Source: an unidentified bacterial endosymbiont (GTDB lineage Bacteria > Pseudomonadota > Gammaproteobacteria > Enterobacterales > Enterobacteriaceae). From it: a stretch of 64,000 nt of DNA. Shown in pieces: positions 60,326 to 64,000 of this stretch; the stretch's first letter is position 1; each line of letters opens with the position of its first letter. The DNA is taken from the NCBI RefSeq assembly GCF_918797525.1, contig NZ_OU963893.1, positions 3,348,001 to 3,412,000 on the forward strand, given 5' to 3'. Made by a program: the position numbers and the translations under genes. The notes under the pieces are model-generated. The model was not told the DNA's origin and made no database searches. It worked only from the letters and a program-made list of their open reading frames with translations.

Positions 60326-61635
60326 GTAAGTCCAATAAAATGGGCGTGGTGCAACTCACCATCCTTACAATGGTGAATATGATGGGATCAGGAATTATTA
60401 TGCTCCCCACCAAACTTGCCGAAGTAGGTACGCTTTCGATCATTTCCTGGCTGGTGACGGCCGTGGGTTCAATGGCACTGGCATGGGCATTCGCCAAATG
60501 CGGAATGTTCAGCCGCAAGTCAGGCGGGATGGGCGGCTATGCGGAGTACGCGTTTGGCAAGTCGGGCAACTTTATGGCCAACTATACCTATGGCGTGTCG
60601 CTGCTGATCGCCAACGTGGCAATTGCTATTTCCGCCGTCGGTTATGGCACGGAGCTGTTTGGTGCCACGCTCACCCCGGTGCAAATTGGGCTGGCGACCA
60701 TCGGCGTGCTGTGGATTTGCACCCTCGCTAACTTTGGCGGCGCACGTATCACCGGACAGCTTAGCAGCATTACCGTCTGGGGGGTGATTATTCCGGTTGT
60801 AGGGCTGTGCATCATCGGCTGGTTCTGGTTTAGCCCAACGCTGTACGCCCATTCCTGGAATCCGCACCATGTACCGTTCTTTACCGCAGTGGGATCATCT
60901 ATCGCCATGACGTTATGGGCCTTCCTCGGCCTGGAATCTGCCTGTGCCAATGCTGAAGTGGTGGAAAATCCCGAGAAGAATGTTCCCATTGCGGTGCTCG
61001 GCGGCACGCTGGGCGCGGCGGTTATCTATATCATCTCGACCAACGTTATCGCAGGGATTGTGCCGAATAGCGATCTCGCCAACTCCACCGCGCCGTTCGG
61101 CCTGGCCTTCGCGCAGATGTTTACACCGGAAACAGGGAAAGTCATTATGGGGCTGATGGTCATCTCATGCTGCGGTTCGCTTCTCGGCTGGCAATTCACC
61201 ATCGCCCAGGTGTTTAAATCCTCGGCTGATGAGAGTTATTTCCCGAAAATATTCGCCCGTGTGACGCAATCTGACGCGCCGGTGCAGGGCATGTTAGCGA
61301 TCGTTATCTTCCAGAGTTGCCTGGCGCTGATGACCATAAGCCCGTCGCTGAACAGCCAGTTTAACGTACTGGTTAACCTGGCGGTCGTCACCAACATCAT
61401 TCCGTACATTCTGTCGATGGCGGCGCTGGTGATTATTCAGAAGGTGGCGAACGTTGATCCGGGTAAAGCGAGGGCGGCCAACGTTGTGGCGCTAATGGGG
61501 GCAGTTTACAGCTTCTATGCGCTCTACTCTTCCGGTCAGGAAGCGATGCTCTACGGCGCGATAGTGACTTTTATGGGCTGGACGCTGTATGGGCTGGTGT
61601 CGCCAAGATTTGAACTGAAGAATAAACATGGTTAG
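60322..61635 (+). CDS. potE: Putrescine-ornithine antiporter PotE
   Basis: Twelve-helix APC-family exchanger that exports putrescine for ornithine, completing the decarboxylase cycle with SpeF. At 437 residues it begins MSKSNKMGVVQLTILTMVNM with the GSGIIMLP first-helix motif, and shows WAFLGLESACANAEVVENPEKNVP, of which the GLESACANAE core is typical. ATGA overlap couples it to speF. Confidence 0.97.
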   Translation: MSKSNKMGVVQLTILTMVNMMGSGIIMLPTKLAEVGTLSIISWLVTAVGSMALAWAFAKCGMFSRKSGGMGGYAEYAFGKSGNFMANYTYGVSLLIANVAIAISAVGYGTELFGATLTPVQIGLATIGVLWICTLANFGGARITGQLSSITVWGVIIPVVGLCIIGWFWFSPTLYAHSWNPHHVPFFTAVGSSIAMTLWAFLGLESACANAEVVENPEKNVPIAVLGGTLGAAVIYIISTNVIAGIVPNSDLANSTAPFGLAFAQMFTPETGKVIMGLMVISCCGSLLGWQFTIAQVFKSSADESYFPKIFARVTQSDAPVQGMLAIVIFQSCLALMTISPSLNSQFNVLVNLAVVTNIIPYILSMAALVIIQKVANVDPGKARAANVVALMGAVYSFYALYSSGQEAMLYGAIVTFMGWTLYGLVSPRFELKNKHG

Positions 61636-61644
61636 CTAAACGCA

Positions 61645-61672
61645 AAACGGCAACCTGCAGGTTGCCGTTTTT
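61645..61672 (+). terminator. Terminator of speF-potE
   Basis: Perfect 11-bp stem AAACGGCAACC / GGTTGCCGTTT with a TGCA loop, followed by T residues. Confidence 0.92.
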
Positions 61673-61701
61673 GATGCATAGTGAGAGCACCAGACCAGCA
61701 T

Positions 61702-63342
61702 TTACGCGTTTTTCAGCACGTCGCTAACAATCTCTACCGCTTCTTTCTCAATCTGCTGACGATGCTCAGCGCCGAGGAAGCTTTCACAATAGATTTTGTA
61801 CGCATCTTCCGTCCCGGATGGACGCGCGGCGAACCAGCCGTTTTCGGTCATCACTTTCAGACCGCCAATAGAAGCATTGTTACCCGGAGCCGCCGTCAGG
61901 CGGGCAGTGATAGGATCGCCTGCCAGGGTGCTGGCGCTGACCATCTCAGGAGAGAGCCTGGACAGGGCCGCTTTCTGGGCAGAAGTCGCCCCAGCCTGAA
62001 TACGGTTATAGCTTGGCGCACCAAAGCGTTCCGCCAGCTCATTGTAATGTTCCTGCGGGTTCTTACCGGTAACCGCGGTGATTTCCGCCGCCAGCAGGCA
62101 CATAATGATGCCGTCTTTGTCGGTCGACCACGGCGTGCCGTCGAAGCGCAGGAAAGATGCCCCTGCGCTCTCTTCGCCGCCAAAACCAAAGCTGCCGTCA
62201 TGCAGCCCGTCAACAAACCATTTGAACCCGACCGGGACTTCAACCAGCTTGCGGCCCAGCGCGTCGACCACACGGTCAATCATGGCCGAGGAGACCAGCG
62301 TTTTACCGACAGCAACCTCTTTGCCCCACCGTGGACGATGCTGGAACAGGTAGTTAATAGCGACAGCCAGATAGTGGTTTGGGTTCATCAGCCCTGCCGG
62401 GGTGACGATACCGTGGCGGTCGTAATCCGGATCGTTGGCGAACGCCAGGTCGAATGTGTCGCGCAGAGCCAGCAGGCCAGCCATCGCACATTCGGAAGAG
62501 CAGTCCATACGGATTGCGCCGTCTTTATCCAGGTGCATAAAGCGGAACGTCTGATCCACGTGATCGTTCACAATGGTCAGATCCAGCTTGTAATGCTCGC
62601 CAATACGCTTCCAGTATTCGATACCGGAACCGCCCAGCGGATCAACCCCCAGCTTGAGACCGGCTTTCTGAATCGCCGCCATATCGACGATATCCGCCAG
62701 TCCTTCCACGAATGGCTGCACAAGATCGTGTTCCAGCACATGGCCTGACGCCATTGCCTCGTCAAATGAAATGCGCTTCACGCCTTTCAGGCCATCAGCC
62801 AGCAGTGCGTTAGCGCGGTCTTCCACCACTTTGGTAACGTTGGTGTCTGCCGGGCCGCCGTTCGGTGGATTGTATTTGATCCCCCCGTCATCCGGCGGAT
62901 TGTGGGAAGGCGTAATCACGATACCGTCCGCCAGCGCCCCGCCTTTTTTGTTGTGCACCAGAATTGCGTTAGAGACTGCAGGGGTGGGGGTGAAGCCGTT
63001 GTTCTCCTGAACGATCACGTCGACGCCGTTAGCCGCAAGGACTTCCAGCACGGAAATGAACGCCGGTTCAGATAACGCGTGTGTATCTTTTCCAACATAG
63101 CAGGGACCAGTGATGCCATTTTTGCCGCGCTCTTCCGCGATAGCCTGGGCAATGGCCAGAATGTGCGGTTCGTTAAAGCTTTGGCGAGCCGCACCACCGC
63201 GGTGGCCTGATGTACCAAACTTCACTGCGTGTTCTGCGTTGCCCACGACCGGTTTCAGCACGTAATACTGCGCGGTCAGTTGCGCGACGTTAATCAAATC
63301 GCTTTGTTGTGCAGGTTGGCCTGCACGGCTGTGATTTGCCAT
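61702..63342 (-). CDS. pgm: Phosphoglucomutase
   Basis: Interconverts glucose-1-phosphate and glucose-6-phosphate through a phosphoserine. The active-site serine lies in [12 protein letters not shown], the metal-binding loop in NDPDYDRHG, and the sugar-specificity loop in GEESAGASF; 546 residues as in E. coli. It lies 24 bp after seqA, as in the E. coli seqA-pgm operon. It also links to the gal operon by converting Leloir product to glucose-6-phosphate. Confidence 0.98.
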   Translation of the reverse strand: MANHSRAGQPAQQSDLINVAQLTAQYYVLKPVVGNAEHAVKFGTSGHRGGAARQSFNEPHILAIAQAIAEERGKNGITGPCYVGKDTHALSEPAFISVLEVLAANGVDVIVQENNGFTPTPAVSNAILVHNKKGGALADGIVITPSHNPPDDGGIKYNPPNGGPADTNVTKVVEDRANALLADGLKGVKRISFDEAMASGHVLEHDLVQPFVEGLADIVDMAAIQKAGLKLGVDPLGGSGIEYWKRIGEHYKLDLTIVNDHVDQTFRFMHLDKDGAIRMDCSSECAMAGLLALRDTFDLAFANDPDYDRHGIVTPAGLMNPNHYLAVAINYLFQHRPRWGKEVAVGKTLVSSAMIDRVVDALGRKLVEVPVGFKWFVDGLHDGSFGFGGEESAGASFLRFDGTPWSTDKDGIIMCLLAAEITAVTGKNPQEHYNELAERFGAPSYNRIQAGATSAQKAALSRLSPEMVSASTLAGDPITARLTAAPGNNASIGGLKVMTENGWFAARPSGTEDAYKIYCESFLGAEHRQQIEKEAVEIVSDVLKNA

Positions 63343-63366
63343 TGCCTGGTCCTTCTAATGCAAGGG

Positions 63367-63915
63367 TTAAATTGTACCGCAAACCTTATCAATCAATTCC
63401 GCCGGGAACTGCATCGACTGCATGATGTGTTCAACCATGCTGCGCTTGCGGTCCGTGTTGGTATTGGTGATGACCCAGTACGGCGTGCCAGGGAGATGTT
63501 TGGGCTTGGTTTGGTTGCCATTTTGTAACAGCGTCTGCTCATTACCCGCAAAATAGACGCGAGTACGACCATGCAGCGATTCGGTCGCTTCAGCAAACGC
63601 TTTGTTATCCAGTGAATAGAGTGTAGACAGCACCAGCATAAAACGGTTGACCGCTTTTTTCTGCTCTGCGTATTCATCAGAGAGCAGCAGCTCGCGCATC
63701 GCACGTACTTTATCTTTGACCTGGGCTACAGCAGGCTTTACGGGTGCGACAACGCTCGGTTGAGACGCGACATCTTTAGCGACAGGCGTCGCAGACTGTG
63801 AGGCGGCGGAAATTTTAAGCATGCGCCGTAAAATGTCGGACGCGCTCTCCCCAATATGCCGGGTATGGCTGGCAATAAACTGATAGAGCTCGTCATCAAC
63901 TTCGATTGTTTTCAT
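63367..63915 (-). CDS. seqA: SeqA, negative modulator of replication initiation
   Basis: Binds hemimethylated GATC sites and sequesters oriC after initiation. The N-terminal oligomerisation domain is MKTIEVDDELYQFIASHTRH through LRRMLK, then a linker, and the C-terminal DNA-binding domain holds LHGRTRVYFAGNEQTLLQNG and NQTKPKHLPGTPYW, of which NQTKPKH contacts methylated A in E. coli. The start at 63915 gives 182 residues against 181 in E. coli; the earlier in-frame start would be an extension. Only 85 bp of upstream sequence is in the window. Confidence 0.97.
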   Translation of the reverse strand: MKTIEVDDELYQFIASHTRHIGESASDILRRMLKISAASQSATPVAKDVASQPSVVAPVKPAVAQVKDKVRAMRELLLSDEYAEQKKAVNRFMLVLSTLYSLDNKAFAEATESLHGRTRVYFAGNEQTLLQNGNQTKPKHLPGTPYWVITNTNTDRKRSMVEHIMQSMQFPAELIDKVCGTI

Positions 63916-64000
63916 CTTAATCCAGTGCGATATCTTATCTGAATACAAGTCGTTGAGATTATAAGGTCAAATCTCAACAGCGGATAGCGTCAAGCCGGGT

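Overview
The window is a chromosomal segment of an enterobacterium close to Enterobacter, Lelliottia or Leclercia. Gene order follows the E. coli bioA-to-seqA interval almost gene for gene, and the proteins resemble E. coli proteins without being E. coli itself. Genus is an inference from protein similarity and GC-rich codon use; no rRNA is present.

Layout from left to right: the 3' part of ybhC; an orphan AT-rich gene; pgl and ybhA; the molybdate block modABC (minus), acrZ (minus), modE-modF (plus); the galETKM operon with both GalR operators; gpmA; an AT-rich patch holding a decayed gene; aroG; ybgS; zitB converging on pnuC-nadA; a five-gene tRNA operon (Lys-Val-Lys-Lys-Lys); the envelope operon ybgC-tolQRAB-pal-cpoB; the cytochrome bd operon cydAB-cydX-ybgE; an inserted gene for a secreted PI-PLC-like enzyme with a lectin-like tail; the TCA genes sdhCDAB-sucABCD (minus) divergent from gltA; a deletion scar of nei; the 5-oxoprolinase genes pxpBCA with ybgI and phrB; ybfA divergent from the kdpFABCDE potassium operon; the ornithine-induced speFL-speF-potE operon; and pgm and seqA (minus).

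Most of the window is housekeeping metabolism. The TCA block feeds electrons to quinone through SdhCDAB, and CydABX oxidises quinol at low oxygen. Tol-Pal keeps the outer membrane attached during division. Mod, Kdp, PnuC, ZitB and PotE move molybdate, potassium, nicotinamide riboside, zinc and putrescine/ornithine. Several regulatory sites can be read directly: ModE, GalR/GalS, CRP, Fur, TyrR, NadR, FNR and KdpE boxes, plus the SpeFL arrest peptide.

The unusual material sits in four lineage-specific patches. (1) A 195-aa orphan between ybhC and pgl carries two YDIP motifs 12 residues apart. (2) A relic at about 15.3-16.0 kb is broken by two in-frame stops and a frameshift. (3) A signal-peptide PI-PLC X-domain protein with a three-repeat, cysteine-paired ricin-like tail sits between cydA and sucD. 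(4) An internal deletion reduced nei to its first 47 and last 18 codons, and abrB is absent. No CRISPR array, prophage or intact insertion sequence was seen.
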